The notes under the pieces were generated by a model, which was not told the origin of the DNA, searched no databases, and worked only from the letters and a program-made list of their open reading frames with translations. Shown here piece by piece: positions 26,130 to 35,911 of a DNA stretch of 64,000 nt; position 1 is the first letter of the stretch, and every line of letters begins with the position of its first letter. The position numbers and the translations under genes are program-made. The stretch is from positions 58,501 to 122,500 of the forward strand of contig JAHJUE010000031.1 of the NCBI GenBank assembly GCA_018829205.1, read 5' to 3'. This DNA comes from Bacteroidota bacterium (GTDB lineage: Bacteria; Bacteroidota; Ignavibacteria; Ignavibacteriales; Melioribacteraceae).

Positions 26130-27117
26130 TAATATAGAATTTGCTTATGGATGGGTGTTGTTTTTTTTGCCGGTTCTACCGTTAATAATTTTCTGGTACT
26201 GGAAAAGAAATAAAAAAGTATCCCCTGATTTCACTTACTCTTCATTAAACATATTTAATGGCATTAAGCCAACAATTAAAGAAAGATTAATCCATCTTCC
26301 TTTTTTATTAAGAGTATTGGCCTTGGGGCTGTTTATTATTGCTCTTGCGAGACCTCAAACTTTCGCTACCGGCGAAAATGTTTATACCGAAGGAATAGAT
26401 GTTGCTGTTCTCCTGGATATTTCTGGCAGCATGCTTGCAGAAGATTTTAAGCCAAATAGACTTGAAGCGGCAAAAAAAGAAATTGATAAATTTGTTCAGG
26501 GAAGAACTTCCGATAAAATCGGTTTGGTAGTTTTCGCTCGGGAAAGTTTTACTCAATGTCCACTTACAATTGATTATTCCGTTTTAAGAAATTTACTTAA
26601 AGATATTCAAAGCGGAATGATTGAAGACGGAACGGCAATTGGTACGGCTATAGCAAACGGTGTAAATAGATTAAAGGACAGTAAAGCCGAAAGCAAGGTA
26701 ATAATTTTATTAACCGATGGAGTAAACAACAGCGGTGAAGTTGATCCTATAACCGCGGCTCAAATCGCACAAAAGTTTGGAATTCGAATTTATGCTATTG
26801 GAGTTGGAACAAAAGGTCAGGCGCCTTATCCTTTTAAAACTCCTCTCGGGACTCGCTACCAAATGGTTCCTGTGGAAATTGATGAAGCTGCCCTAACGCA
26901 AATTGCAAAAATTACCGAAGGAAAATATTTCAGAGCTACAGATAATAAAAGATTGGAACAAATATATAACGAAATTGATCAATTGGAAAAAACAAGAGTT
27001 GAAATAACCTCTTACCGTCAAGCCAAAGAATTGTTTTACGTATGGGCCGGCGGCGGATTATTTCTTCTTTTATTTGAATTTGGATTAATAAGAACATATT
27101 TGAGAAGATTACCTTAA
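26122..27117 (+). CDS. batA: BatA, VWA-domain membrane protein
   Basis: The 331-residue protein has two N-terminal membrane helices (about 9-27 and 58-76), then a von Willebrand A domain with the MIDAS motif LLDISGSMLAEDFKPNRLEAAK near residue 93 and TDGVNNSGE near 192. A C-terminal helix (FYVWAGGGLFLLLFEFGL) returns to the membrane. BatA proteins bind a divalent metal through the MIDAS site and work with MoxR. The gene overlaps the preceding one by eight bases; a repeat-bearing gap of 150 bases separates it from batB. Confidence 0.92.
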   Translation: MFSNIEFAYGWVLFFLPVLPLIIFWYWKRNKKVSPDFTYSSLNIFNGIKPTIKERLIHLPFLLRVLALGLFIIALARPQTFATGENVYTEGIDVAVLLDISGSMLAEDFKPNRLEAAKKEIDKFVQGRTSDKIGLVVFARESFTQCPLTIDYSVLRNLLKDIQSGMIEDGTAIGTAIANGVNRLKDSKAESKVIILLTDGVNNSGEVDPITAAQIAQKFGIRIYAIGVGTKGQAPYPFKTPLGTRYQMVPVEIDEAALTQIAKITEGKYFRATDNKRLEQIYNEIDQLEKTRVEITSYRQAKELFYVWAGGGLFLLLFEFGLIRTYLRRLP

Positions 27118-27120
27118 ACA

Positions 27121-27171
27121 GAAGTCAGAATTCAGAATTCAGTAGCCAGAATACAGAAGTCAGAATTAAGA
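27121..27171. repeat. CAGAATTCAG-type direct word repeat
   Basis: The words CAGAATT, CCAGAATA and CAGAAGTCAG repeat five to six times in 51 bases between batA and batB. No open frame is seen; this looks like a short intergenic repeat element. Confidence 0.6.
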
Positions 27172-27267
27172 AGAAAAATAATTGGTAGATTACGAAAAAC
27201 AATAAGCTCAAGATATTAATATAACTTTAAGAACTTTATAAACTTTATAACTTTTAACTGAGAAACA

Positions 27268-28302
27268 ATGTTTAGATTTGCAAACCCTGAATATTTATAC
27301 GCTCTATATTTAACTCCGATATTTATTATAGTATTTTGGTTGACACAAAAACATCAAAGAAAAGCATTGTCCGAATTTGCGAACAAATCCATGCATAATA
27401 TTTTGTTTCCCTTAAGAAGCAGAGCAAAAGCGGTTATTAAATTTTTACTGTTCTTCTTTGCTGTTATCCTAATAATTATATCACTTGCAAATCCCCAGAT
27501 TGGATCAAAAATTGAAGAAGTTAAACAAGTCGGAATTGATGTTTATATTTTATTGGATGTTTCCTTAAGTATGACAGCCGAGGATATTAAACCAAGCCGG
27601 CTCGAAAAAGCAAAACACGAAATATCAAAATTGATTCAGAAACTTCGCGGAGATAGAATCGGTTTGATAATTTTTTCAGGTGAAGCGTATGTTCAGTTTC
27701 CTTTAACAACCGATTATTCGGCGGCAAATTTATTTTTGTCGGCTGTTGATATTCATTCGGTTCCGCAAGCAGGCACCGCAATTGGTCCCGCATTGCGGCT
27801 TTCAATTGATTCTTTTAAAAAAGTTGATGAAACAAAAAAAGCTATTGTTGTTATAACCGACGGTGAAGATCATGAAGGCGATTTAAGTCCCGTTGTAGAA
27901 GATGCTGTCGATAACGGGATTATTATCTACGCTATCGGTTTAGGTTCGCCTGCGGGAGTGCCGATTCCGGTTTATAATGCATCAGGAAATAAAACCGGTT
28001 ACAAACAAGATAATCAAGGAAATACAGTTCTGACTAGATTGGATGAAACTGTACTTCAGGAAATAACAACAAAAGGAAACGGGAGATATTACCGCGGTTC
28101 AAATACGGAAGATGAACTTGATCAAATTTATAATGATCTCGCAAAATTAGAACAGACTGAATACGGCGCAACAAGAATTACCGAATACGAAGACAGATAT
28201 TATTATTTTTTAATTCCGGCTGTATTATTATTATTACTGGAAATTTTTATCTCTGGTAAAAAAACAAAATTGTTGATGAAATTTGAAAGCAGAACAAATT
28301 AG
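27268..28302 (+). CDS. batB: BatB, VWA-domain membrane protein
   Basis: A paralogue of BatA at 344 residues, with the same layout: hydrophobic N-terminal segments, VWA domain with LLDVSLSMTAEDIKPSRLEKAK (MIDAS, serine spacing kept), VVITDGEDHEGD, and a C-terminal transmembrane helix (YYFLIPAVLLLLLEIFI). BatA and BatB are expected to form a membrane complex and to link to BatC/BatE through tetratricopeptide repeats. The gene lies between two intergenic repeats. Confidence 0.92.
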   Translation: MFRFANPEYLYALYLTPIFIIVFWLTQKHQRKALSEFANKSMHNILFPLRSRAKAVIKFLLFFFAVILIIISLANPQIGSKIEEVKQVGIDVYILLDVSLSMTAEDIKPSRLEKAKHEISKLIQKLRGDRIGLIIFSGEAYVQFPLTTDYSAANLFLSAVDIHSVPQAGTAIGPALRLSIDSFKKVDETKKAIVVITDGEDHEGDLSPVVEDAVDNGIIIYAIGLGSPAGVPIPVYNASGNKTGYKQDNQGNTVLTRLDETVLQEITTKGNGRYYRGSNTEDELDQIYNDLAKLEQTEYGATRITEYEDRYYYFLIPAVLLLLLEIFISGKKTKLLMKFESRTN

Positions 28303-28348
28303 TCGTAATTAGAAACATAATTAAATTTTTATAAGGGATTGAATAATA

Positions 28349-28398
28349 GGTTAATTGACTGAATGATGACCAAATATATTCCAATCATTTAATTAACC
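28349..28398. repeat. imperfect inverted repeat between batB and batC
   Basis: GGTTAATT (28349-28356) and AATTAACC (28391-28398) are the outer arms; CTGAATGATGA and CCAATCATT words lie inside, and CAGTCAATAAG beyond echoes the left side. Non-coding. Confidence 0.55.
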
Positions 28399-28436
28399 AA
28401 TCAATAAATCAGTCAATAAGTTATTCGAAAGCAAAT

Positions 28437-29186
28437 ATGAAGAATTTAGAAAAACATATAATATTTATCTTTTTTATAGTTAGCGTTAGTTTATCCGCAC
28501 AAAGTAAACGCAGCTTAATTAATAGCGGTGTCGATTTATATAATGAAAATAAATTTACCGATGCCGAAAACAATTTTAAGCAGGGACTTGAACATGATTT
28601 CGAAAGCTTTGAAGGGCATTTTAATTTAGGAGACGCATTATATAAACAGCAAAAATATGAAGATGCTATGAAAGCTTACCAAAATGCTCTTGCTTTTGCG
28701 CAAAACGATTATGAAAAATCGAAAGTATATCATAACATTGGTAATACTTTATTAAAATCTCAGAAACTTAAAGAAAGTGTTAACTCATATAAAAACGCTT
28801 TAAAACTTGATCCGGAAGATCTTGAAACAAAGTATAACTTGTCATATGCTCTCAATCAGATGAAACAGCAGCAGCAGAACAAAGACAAACAAGATCAAAA
28901 TAAAGACCAGGATAAAGATCAGAAACAGGATCAGAATCAGGATCAGAAAAATCAAAACCAGGATCAGAATCAGAATGATGAAAAGAATAACGATGAGAAA
29001 CAGCAGCAGAATAATGATAATAAAGACAAGCAAGATCAGCAAAAACAACAACAGCAGCAGCAAAATCAGATTTCAAAAGAAGAAGCCGAAAGAATTTTAG
29101 AAGCATTAAAAAACAATGAAGCTGATCTGCAAAAAGAACTAAGAAAGAAAAAAGGTAAACCGGTTAAAAAAGCTAAGGATTGGTAA
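28437..29186 (+). CDS. batC: BatC, TPR protein with low-complexity tail
   Basis: The 249-residue protein begins with a signal peptide (to about SLSAQ) and has tetratricopeptide repeats at about 27-135 (GHFNLGDALYKQQKYEDAMKAYQNALA; VYHNIGNTLLKSQKLKESVNSYKNALKLDPE). A roughly 70-residue Gln/Asp/Asn/Lys tract follows, then a short charged helix (EEAERILEALKNNEADLQKEL). BatC is a periplasmic partner of BatB/BatE in aerotolerance-type operons. The tract is typical of the family but unusually long here. Confidence 0.88.
   Translation: MKNLEKHIIFIFFIVSVSLSAQSKRSLINSGVDLYNENKFTDAENNFKQGLEHDFESFEGHFNLGDALYKQQKYEDAMKAYQNALAFAQNDYEKSKVYHNIGNTLLKSQKLKESVNSYKNALKLDPEDLETKYNLSYALNQMKQQQQNKDKQDQNKDQDKDQKQDQNQDQKNQNQDQNQNDEKNNDEKQQQNNDNKDKQDQQKQQQQQQNQISKEEAERILEALKNNEADLQKELRKKKGKPVKKAKDW
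28857..29070 (+). repeat. low-complexity Gln/Asp/Asn/Lys-coding tract in batC
   Basis: About 70 codons of CAG, GAT, AAT, AAA and AAC in irregular tandem (patterns such as KDQ, NQDQ and runs of Gln). It creates long spurious open frames on the other strand. Confidence 0.85.
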
Positions 29187-29238
29187 ACTGGTAACACGAT
29201 AAAAATTTAATGTAACTTTAAGGCGACAAAAATTAAGG

Positions 29239-31074
29239 ATGAACAGTAGAATTAAATACATATTAATATTTCTTACTTTGTTATGCATAAACGTAAATTT
29301 ATCGGCGCAGGAATTTAAAGCCACAGTTGATAAAACTACGGTTGGACAATATGAACGCTTTAGAGTTTATTTTACTTTTGAAGATGTAAATGCCAACAAC
29401 GTCAGGAATTTCCGCGGACCGGATTTTAAGGGTTTTCAAATTTTAAGCGGTCCAAATCAATCAACAAGTATGCAGATTATTAACGGAGCTGTTTCCGGTT
29501 CAATCTCATATAATTATATTGTGCAGGCATCGGATATCGGCGAGTTTACCATTGGATCTGCCTCGGCAGATTATGATGGGAAATCTTTTACCACCAATCC
29601 AATCAAATTAAATGTAGTTAAAGGAACAGGAACGCCGAATCAGCCCGATAATAACGGAGGCGTTTCGCAGGAAGAACTGGCTAAGAATGTATTTATTCTA
29701 GCGGTGTCCGATAAACAAAATGTAATGCAGGGTGAACAAATAACTGTTACTTATAAATTATATGTAAAAACAAATATAAATTCACCCCAGATTAGTAAGC
29801 TTCCCACATATAAAGGATTCTGGGCTGAAGATATAGAAACATCACAGAATATTAGATTTGATATTGAAATGTACAGGGGAGAACGATACAGGTCGGCAGT
29901 GATTAAAAAAGTTGCGCTTTTCCCGACTCAAAGCGGCGAGCTCTCAGTAACTCCTTTCGAACTAACTGTCCCTGTTATTATTCGTAAGAGAAGAGATTCA
30001 GGAAGTGTCTTTGATGACTTTTTTAATGATTCTTTTTTTGGAAGAAGCGAAGCTGTGGATTACAACGTAAAGTCAAATTCGATTAAGATTAATGTACAGC
30101 CTCTTCCGGCAAATGCGCCGCAATCATTTAAAGGCGCAGTCGGAAATTTTACTCTTGATGCCGCAATAGATAAAAAAGAAGTTGAGCAGAATGAATCTAT
30201 TAATATAATTGTAAATATTAGCGGAACCGGGAATATTAAATTACTGGATGTCCCTAAACTTGAAGTGCCTGTGGGATTCGAAAGTTATGAGCCTAAAATC
30301 TCAGATAATATAAACCGTACTGCGAAAGTTTCAGGATCTAAAAAAGTAGAATATCTATTAGTTCCGCGAGTTTCAGGTGCTAAAACAATACCGGGATTGG
30401 AATTCACATATTTTGATGTAGTAAAAAGAAAGTATTCAACATTATCAACTCCAGCATTTGTTGTGAATGTGAAAAAAGGAAAAAATACTTATGATAATGC
30501 TTCTTCTGGATTTTCAAAAGAAGATGTTAGATTATTAAGTCAGGATATTCGTTATATAAAAATATCTTCGTTTAATTTACAAAAACGGGATGAGTTTTCA
30601 TTAATTTCAAAATGGTTCTGGTTCGGTATCATTTTCCCTGTATTATTTTTAAGCGCAGTATTGATGATTAAGAAACGGCAGGATAAACTATCCGGCAATA
30701 CAAGATTAATGAAATATAATAAAGCTGAAAAAGCAGCTCGTAATAGACTTAAGTCTGCAAAAAAATCTTTAGATGCCGGAAACAACGAACAATTTTACAA
30801 TGAAATTTCACAGGCTATGTCCGGATATCTTGAAGACAAACTTGATTTGCAAAAATCCGATTTTACACTTGACCGGGCAGTTTCAAAATTATATGAAAGA
30901 AATGTTGATATAGAATTAATTGATCAAGTAAAAGTTATATCGGAGAAATGTGAGTTTGCCCGTTTTGCTCCTAATCATGAATCCGGCGCGGCAGAAAAGG
31001 AATTGTACGATAAAAGTATGGATGTCATTATAAACCTGGAAAACTCTATAACAGCAAAGAAAAAGAAAAAATGA
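29239..31074 (+). CDS. batD: BatD, oxygen-tolerance protein
   Basis: The 611-residue protein has a signal peptide, then a beta-rich extracytoplasmic region with the BatD opening FKATVDKTTVGQYERFRVYFTF, FKGFQILSGPNQS and QNVMQGEQITVTYKLYVK, one transmembrane helix near 465-485 (WFWFGIIFPVLFLSAVLMI), and a cytoplasmic helical end. BatD is the largest protein of the Bat operon; its exact role is not established. Start ATG 29239; the stop overlaps batE by four bases. Confidence 0.92.
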   Translation: MNSRIKYILIFLTLLCINVNLSAQEFKATVDKTTVGQYERFRVYFTFEDVNANNVRNFRGPDFKGFQILSGPNQSTSMQIINGAVSGSISYNYIVQASDIGEFTIGSASADYDGKSFTTNPIKLNVVKGTGTPNQPDNNGGVSQEELAKNVFILAVSDKQNVMQGEQITVTYKLYVKTNINSPQISKLPTYKGFWAEDIETSQNIRFDIEMYRGERYRSAVIKKVALFPTQSGELSVTPFELTVPVIIRKRRDSGSVFDDFFNDSFFGRSEAVDYNVKSNSIKINVQPLPANAPQSFKGAVGNFTLDAAIDKKEVEQNESINIIVNISGTGNIKLLDVPKLEVPVGFESYEPKISDNINRTAKVSGSKKVEYLLVPRVSGAKTIPGLEFTYFDVVKRKYSTLSTPAFVVNVKKGKNTYDNASSGFSKEDVRLLSQDIRYIKISSFNLQKRDEFSLISKWFWFGIIFPVLFLSAVLMIKKRQDKLSGNTRLMKYNKAEKAARNRLKSAKKSLDAGNNEQFYNEISQAMSGYLEDKLDLQKSDFTLDRAVSKLYERNVDIELIDQVKVISEKCEFARFAPNHESGAAEKELYDKSMDVIINLENSITAKKKKK

Positions 31075-31841
31075 AGAAACTTTTAATAATATTGATTCTT
31101 TTTATTTCGGCTGCTTTTGTAAATATGCATGCTTTTTATCAAACCGAAGCCGAAGCGTTGATGCAGAACGGAAATTCACTTTATCAGAATGGAGATTACC
31201 ACGAAGCTGCGAATGTTTATGAAGAAGTGTTAAATTTAGGTTTTGAAAGCGCCGCGTTATATTATAATCTTGGCAATTCATATTTCAGGTTAAACAACCT
31301 CGGAAAAGCGATTCTAAATTACGAGAAAGCTTTAAAACTTGAACCGTCTGATGACGACGTAATTTATAATTTAAGAATTGCCCAATCCCGTACTATTGAT
31401 AAAATTCAGACAGTACCGCAAATATTTATTAGCGAGTGGTGGAATATTTTGGTTACCGGTTTTTCTGTTTCCGGATGGGGAATTATTTTTATTGTTTTCT
31501 ATGTCCTTTTAATATTTTTAATCGGCGTATATTTTTTAACAAGATCCGGCCGAATACAACGATTTGTTTTTTTTACAGGTTCGGTTAATCTTGCAATCTT
31601 GTTTTTAGTTTTAATATTGTTTGTTTCCAGTTATAACAGGGAAGCTACATTAAGCTACGGAATCCTTATTGAAGAAATTGTTACCGCGAAACAATCGCCC
31701 AATGAACAAAGCAGCGACGCTTTTGTTATTCACGAAGGTGTTAAGTTCGAAATTGAGGAAACACTTAACAACTGGGCAAAAATAAAATTGGCCGATGGAA
31801 AAGTAGGCTGGGTTATACAAAATAGTTTCGAAGGTATCTGA
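31071..31841 (+). CDS. batE: BatE, TPR and SH3-like membrane protein
   Basis: The 256-residue protein has a signal peptide or N-terminal helix, two to three tetratricopeptide repeats (ALMQNGNSLYQNGDYHEAANVYEEVL; ALYYNLGNSYFRLNNLGKAILNYEKALKLEP), two membrane helices near 138-160 and 172-192, and a C-terminal bacterial SH3-like end (VKFEIEETLNNWAKIKLADGKVGWV). This is the standard BatE layout. It closes the operon; the next gene is on the opposite strand. Confidence 0.9.
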   Translation: MKKLLIILILFISAAFVNMHAFYQTEAEALMQNGNSLYQNGDYHEAANVYEEVLNLGFESAALYYNLGNSYFRLNNLGKAILNYEKALKLEPSDDDVIYNLRIAQSRTIDKIQTVPQIFISEWWNILVTGFSVSGWGIIFIVFYVLLIFLIGVYFLTRSGRIQRFVFFTGSVNLAILFLVLILFVSSYNREATLSYGILIEEIVTAKQSPNEQSSDAFVIHEGVKFEIEETLNNWAKIKLADGKVGWVIQNSFEGI

Positions 31842-31883
31842 TATTCTTCTATATATATTGGCTAATTAAAAAAGCAGTAATTA

Positions 31884-32540
31884 TTAATACTTTTGATTTG
31901 ATATTTCCCGGAATTTATTTCCAACAATAGAGTCCGAATGTTCAGCGCGCAGCATTATTAAAATTGTTTTTATAAAAATTTTCAGATCTATTAAAAACGA
32001 TTTATTATTTTCATAATAAGTATCAGAACTAACTAAATTTTTAAAGCCTTTGCTCCTATCTCCGTATATCTGCCAAAACCCCGTTATTCCCGGTTTTGCA
32101 TTAATCATTGTCCTGATTTTATAACTCTTTGGATCTTCGCGCATTAAAATCAACAAATCTCTTTCTAACATCGGACGCGGTCCAATTAAGGACAAATCAC
32201 CTTTAATTACATTTAATAATTGCGGTGTTTCATCCAATCCGGTCTTCCTCAGCAATTTGCAGAAACTAGGTACAAATTTATTCAGTTTATGATTATTAAA
32301 AATTTCAGCTGAATTATAATTCATATTATAACTTTTATTAAATTTTCTAATTGTTCTTATTTTATAAATTATGATTCTCTTTTTATTAAGCGCGACCATT
32401 CTTTCTTGTCTGATAAATGGAAATTGTCCGGTTAACAGTGAAACAGTAATTATGGTCGGAAGAATAAAAGGGAGGATAATAAATAACCCTAAGATCGAAA
32501 TAATTAACTCTAAAGCTCTATATAAAATAATTGATTTCAT
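31884..32540 (-). CDS. polyprenyl-phosphate sugar phosphotransferase
   Basis: Enzymes of this type start O-antigen or exopolysaccharide repeat units by moving a sugar phosphate to undecaprenyl phosphate. This 218-residue short form has one N-terminal membrane hairpin (IISILGLFIILPFILPTIITV) and the catalytic signature RKTGLDETPQLLNVIKGDLSLIGPRP, then KPGITGFWQI. ATG at 32540 is preferred over a TTG two codons upstream. The usual signature TSLDELPQLWNVLKGDMS is slightly altered but intact. It stands alone and converges on batE. Confidence 0.88.
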   Translation of the reverse strand: MKSIILYRALELIISILGLFIILPFILPTIITVSLLTGQFPFIRQERMVALNKKRIIIYKIRTIRKFNKSYNMNYNSAEIFNNHKLNKFVPSFCKLLRKTGLDETPQLLNVIKGDLSLIGPRPMLERDLLILMREDPKSYKIRTMINAKPGITGFWQIYGDRSKGFKNLVSSDTYYENNKSFLIDLKIFIKTILIMLRAEHSDSIVGNKFREISNQKY

Positions 32541-32744
32541 AAGCAATCAACTAAAGTATTATAGTATTATTTGACTGAAATAGTATTTAATTCATTAATT
32601 ATATATTAAATATTATTTGAAGTGTATCATTTTATTAAATATGTTTTAAATTAGCAATTTTTAAAATTCATCTTATATTCTGCGGACATGTGCATTTTAA
32701 GATAAATTGTATTATTTTAATTTTTTTACAAAAGAGGGAATATT

Positions 32745-33005
32745 ATGAAGAAAATAGTATCGGTCTTTATTATTTCTTTAATTTCTTTTTCCGCAGGCTA
32801 TTTTCTCAATGAGTTTGAAAATTCTGACATTAAGTTTTCTAAATTGGAATCGGAAATTAATTGTCCTTATTTGGAAAGACAATCAGCCGCAGGTTCGCAA
32901 GAAGAATGTCCATATCTAAATAAAAAGGAAAAATCTGAGTGTCCTTACAAAGGAGAAAACAGTCAAAAGACAGAAAGCAAAGAAAGACAATTGATTTCGG
33001 TATAA
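32745..33005 (+). CDS. small membrane-anchored protein with three CPY motifs
   Basis: The 86-residue protein starts with a hydrophobic helix (residues 4-22, VSVFIISLISFSAGYFL) that could be a signal peptide or anchor. The rest is charged and contains three near-identical tetrapeptides CPYL, CPYL and CPYK, spaced by 14-15 residues (EINCPYLERQ, EECPYLNKK, SECPYKGEN). An AAGAGGG ribosome-binding site precedes ATG. I do not recognise the family. The three single cysteines might coordinate a metal or be lipidated or oxidised outside the membrane. Neighbours (sugar transferase, M48 protease) give no clear hint. Confidence 0.7.
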   Translation: MKKIVSVFIISLISFSAGYFLNEFENSDIKFSKLESEINCPYLERQSAAGSQEECPYLNKKEKSECPYKGENSQKTESKERQLISV

Positions 33006-33055
33006 AATAAAATTGTTAGTTGTGAATTTACCTTTATTAACATTATTTTGAATTC

Positions 33056-34168
33056 ATGAATTTATTTAATGCCGTTTCAAACTCGAAAAGATACAATAAT
33101 ATTAAACTGGCAATAGGAATAGTTAAAGGGATATTATCTTTTATACTGTTACTATTGTTTCTCTATTCCGGCTATAGTCAAACCCTTGTAAACATTATCT
33201 CAAATTACTCTTCAAATAATTATATAATATTTATTCTATTTACCGTTACGGTTGGAGCGGCCGGTTCAATTATATATTCACCATTAAGCTTCTATTCTGG
33301 ATTTTATCTTGAGCACAAATATCAATTATCAAATCAGTCTTTCTTCCAATGGATTTGGGAAGGGATAAAAGGGATATTCGTTGTTTCTGTAATCGGTTTG
33401 CCGATACTATTATTATTCTTTTGGGTTCTGAATTATTTCGGTTCAATGTGGTGGCTTCCGTTCGCTTTTTTTATGTTTGTCATTTCAGTTGTGCTGGCGC
33501 AGATTGTGCCTATTGTGATAATCCCAATATTTTATAAAGTATCGCCTCTTGATGACGGAGAATTAAAAGAAAAAATTATTACTCTTGCAAATGAAGTCGG
33601 TATGAAGGTGGATAATGTATTCAAATTCAATATGAGTAAAAATACAAAAAAAGCTAATGCCGCTTTTACGGGACTTGGTAGAACAAAAAGAATTATTCTT
33701 GGTGATACATTGTTGGATAATTATTCCGTTGATCAAATTATAACTGTAATGGCGCATGAACTAGGTCATTATAAACATAAACATATTATTAAAAACATTT
33801 TTATAGGTACCATATTCAGCTTTCTGACACTATTCTTAATTGCTGTATTTTATGAAAATACTTTACATCTTTTTGATTTTAATAATATAACGGAAATTGC
33901 CGCATTACCGCTGCTTACTATCTGGGCAATGGTTATTGGAATAATTCAACAGCCTGTTTCAAATATTATTTCAAGAAGATTTGAATATCAGGCTGACGAA
34001 TATGCCGTAAAGTCAACTGGTAAACGAGAAGCTTTTATATCAACGCTCGATAAACTTACTGATCAAAACTTAGGCGATAGAGATCCGCATCCTTTTGTGG
34101 AATGGTTCTTTTACAGTCATCCTTCAATTAAAAATAGAACAGAATATATTAATTCTATAAATATATAG
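33056..34168 (+). CDS. M48 family membrane metalloprotease (Ste24-like)
   Basis: The 370-residue integral membrane protease has several transmembrane helices, the zinc motif HELGHYKHKH (near residue 235) and the third ligand in RRFEYQADEYAV. This arrangement matches the CAAX-protease-1/Ste24 branch of family M48, which in bacteria probably degrades misfolded membrane proteins. It lacks about 40 N-terminal residues of the eukaryotic form, as usual for bacterial members. Confidence 0.9.
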   Translation: MNLFNAVSNSKRYNNIKLAIGIVKGILSFILLLLFLYSGYSQTLVNIISNYSSNNYIIFILFTVTVGAAGSIIYSPLSFYSGFYLEHKYQLSNQSFFQWIWEGIKGIFVVSVIGLPILLLFFWVLNYFGSMWWLPFAFFMFVISVVLAQIVPIVIIPIFYKVSPLDDGELKEKIITLANEVGMKVDNVFKFNMSKNTKKANAAFTGLGRTKRIILGDTLLDNYSVDQIITVMAHELGHYKHKHIIKNIFIGTIFSFLTLFLIAVFYENTLHLFDFNNITEIAALPLLTIWAMVIGIIQQPVSNIISRRFEYQADEYAVKSTGKREAFISTLDKLTDQNLGDRDPHPFVEWFFYSHPSIKNRTEYINSINI

Positions 34169-34327
34169 TTGAAGACTTAATCTTTGTTATATAATGAACG
34201 GATGGATTTAATCAAAAAGTAAAAGTAAAGTTTTTAAAAATTCGAAGAAACATATAATATGTTTTTGTTCCGCTCTCTATTCAATTACATTTATATTTGT
34301 TAAATTACCTCAACAAAATTTTCAACT

Positions 34328-35887
34328 ATGAAAAGAATTATTTCGGTTTATCTTTTATTATTATTTGTATTTGGATTCGTAATTTCCGGGTGCGTGTTCA
34401 GCGTTGATGAAAACCCGGTAAAGTCAACGGAAGGATATAATGTTTCCGAACCTTTGCCTGCAGTAAACGAAACCGGACTGAATATTATATTAACTCTGGA
34501 ATGGAATTCCCAGGATGGAGATAATTTTGATGTGTATTTGGATACTGCGAATCCCCCTATTGACAAAATCGCATCAAATATTGCCTCGAAAAATTTTAAT
34601 GTAGCCGGACTTCAATACGGTACAACATATTATTGGAGGGTAGTATCAATTACACCCGAAAAGAATGAATTGATTGGACCTGTATGGAGTTTTACAACAA
34701 AACCCGGAGCTGGAGGAGTTGTTGGTCCCGGCAATGTGTTAAACGCTTTTGAGATATCAGCCGAACAGCCGAATTACGTTAACCTTTTATTTCAAGTTCT
34801 TGATTTGAGCGGAAAAGGAGTTACAAATCTTAGCACATCTGATTTTGAAGTATTTGAGAACGGTGAACCGATTTCTCCTTTTGAATCACAATTAATAATT
34901 TCCAAAAGAGATCAAAATGAAAATTATCTTCAGCGTACCGTATTAATGCTTGATAACAGCACAAGTCTTGACCAAAACGATTTAGATGAGATTAAAAAAG
35001 CCGCAATTAATTTTGTAAATAATCTTACTTCCAATCACGAAGTTGCTGTTTATAAATTTTCGCAGGACCCGGTTTTGATTGTTGATTTTACAGATAATAA
35101 AGGTCTTTTAATTGCCGCTATTAATTCGCTTTCTCCAGGTTTCCCGACAACAAATCTTTACGGGGCAATAGTAGTTGGAGCGTCCCGCTGGACGGATTCA
35201 TTTTCACTTAACCGTATTCTAAAAGGATCAATGATAGTTTTTACAGACGGCAAAGATACACAAGGTTCAAGTTCACTTGACCAGGCTAGGACAGCAACTC
35301 AGAATAAAATTGTGTATACGGTAGGTTTGGGAGTTGATGTTGATCCTGATATACTTGAGTTAATTGGAACAGCGGGATTTGTTTCAATCGCAAATGCAGA
35401 TGAATTATCACAGGTATTTATTGAGATAAATAATGAAATAATTTTAACTTCCGATAGTTTTTACTGGCTTAGATATTCCAGTCCTAAAAGAGGGAACAAT
35501 AATCATCGTCTGCAGGTAAGGATAACTGGAAACCCGATTAACTCAATTATTGAAAAAGAATTTAACAGCGGTTCCTTTTATTCTGCTTCACCCGGATTAT
35601 ATATCAATCCATCAAAAGACAGACCCGAAGGAATAATATTTACCAGCATGATTAAAGGTACCGAAATAACATTAAAAGCATTTTTAGTAGGGTATACAAC
35701 CTTGCCACAATTTGTTTGGGAAGAGGTTAACGATACAAATAATTTAATTACAATTACTCCGGTCGAAGGAACAAACAATTCCGAAGTAAAAGTAAAAGCA
35801 GCATTAACTGCCGGAACAGCGGTAATAAGAGTAAGTGATCAAGCAAACGGAATTATGTCAAATAATCTAACAATTAACATACAATAA
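34328..35887 (+). CDS. VWA-domain lipoprotein with fibronectin-like domain
   Basis: The 519-residue protein has a lipoprotein signal (FVISGC, lipidated Cys at 22), a fibronectin III-like domain at about 40-125 (NFDVYLD...YGTTYYWRVVSI...GPVWSFTT), a von Willebrand A domain at about 135-360 with MIDAS MLDNSTS and FTDGKDTQG, and an Ig-like C-terminal domain ending ANGIMSNNLTINI. It should be anchored in the outer or inner membrane facing the periplasm or surface and probably mediates protein or matrix contacts. Its partner is unknown. It is transcribed alone or with gatC, 24 bases downstream. Confidence 0.8.
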   Translation: MKRIISVYLLLLFVFGFVISGCVFSVDENPVKSTEGYNVSEPLPAVNETGLNIILTLEWNSQDGDNFDVYLDTANPPIDKIASNIASKNFNVAGLQYGTTYYWRVVSITPEKNELIGPVWSFTTKPGAGGVVGPGNVLNAFEISAEQPNYVNLLFQVLDLSGKGVTNLSTSDFEVFENGEPISPFESQLIISKRDQNENYLQRTVLMLDNSTSLDQNDLDEIKKAAINFVNNLTSNHEVAVYKFSQDPVLIVDFTDNKGLLIAAINSLSPGFPTTNLYGAIVVGASRWTDSFSLNRILKGSMIVFTDGKDTQGSSSLDQARTATQNKIVYTVGLGVDVDPDILELIGTAGFVSIANADELSQVFIEINNEIILTSDSFYWLRYSSPKRGNNNHRLQVRITGNPINSIIEKEFNSGSFYSASPGLYINPSKDRPEGIIFTSMIKGTEITLKAFLVGYTTLPQFVWEEVNDTNNLITITPVEGTNNSEVKVKAALTAGTAVIRVSDQANGIMSNNLTINIQ

Positions 35888-35911
35888 TTAATATATGCTT
35901 AAGGTAATTAT

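Noticed and set aside
28842..29106. Two overlapping hydrophobic open frames on the minus strand
   Set aside because: They are the complement of the Gln/Asp/Asn/Lys tract of batC; low-complexity codons give long Leu/Ile/Val or Ser/Asp frames by chance.
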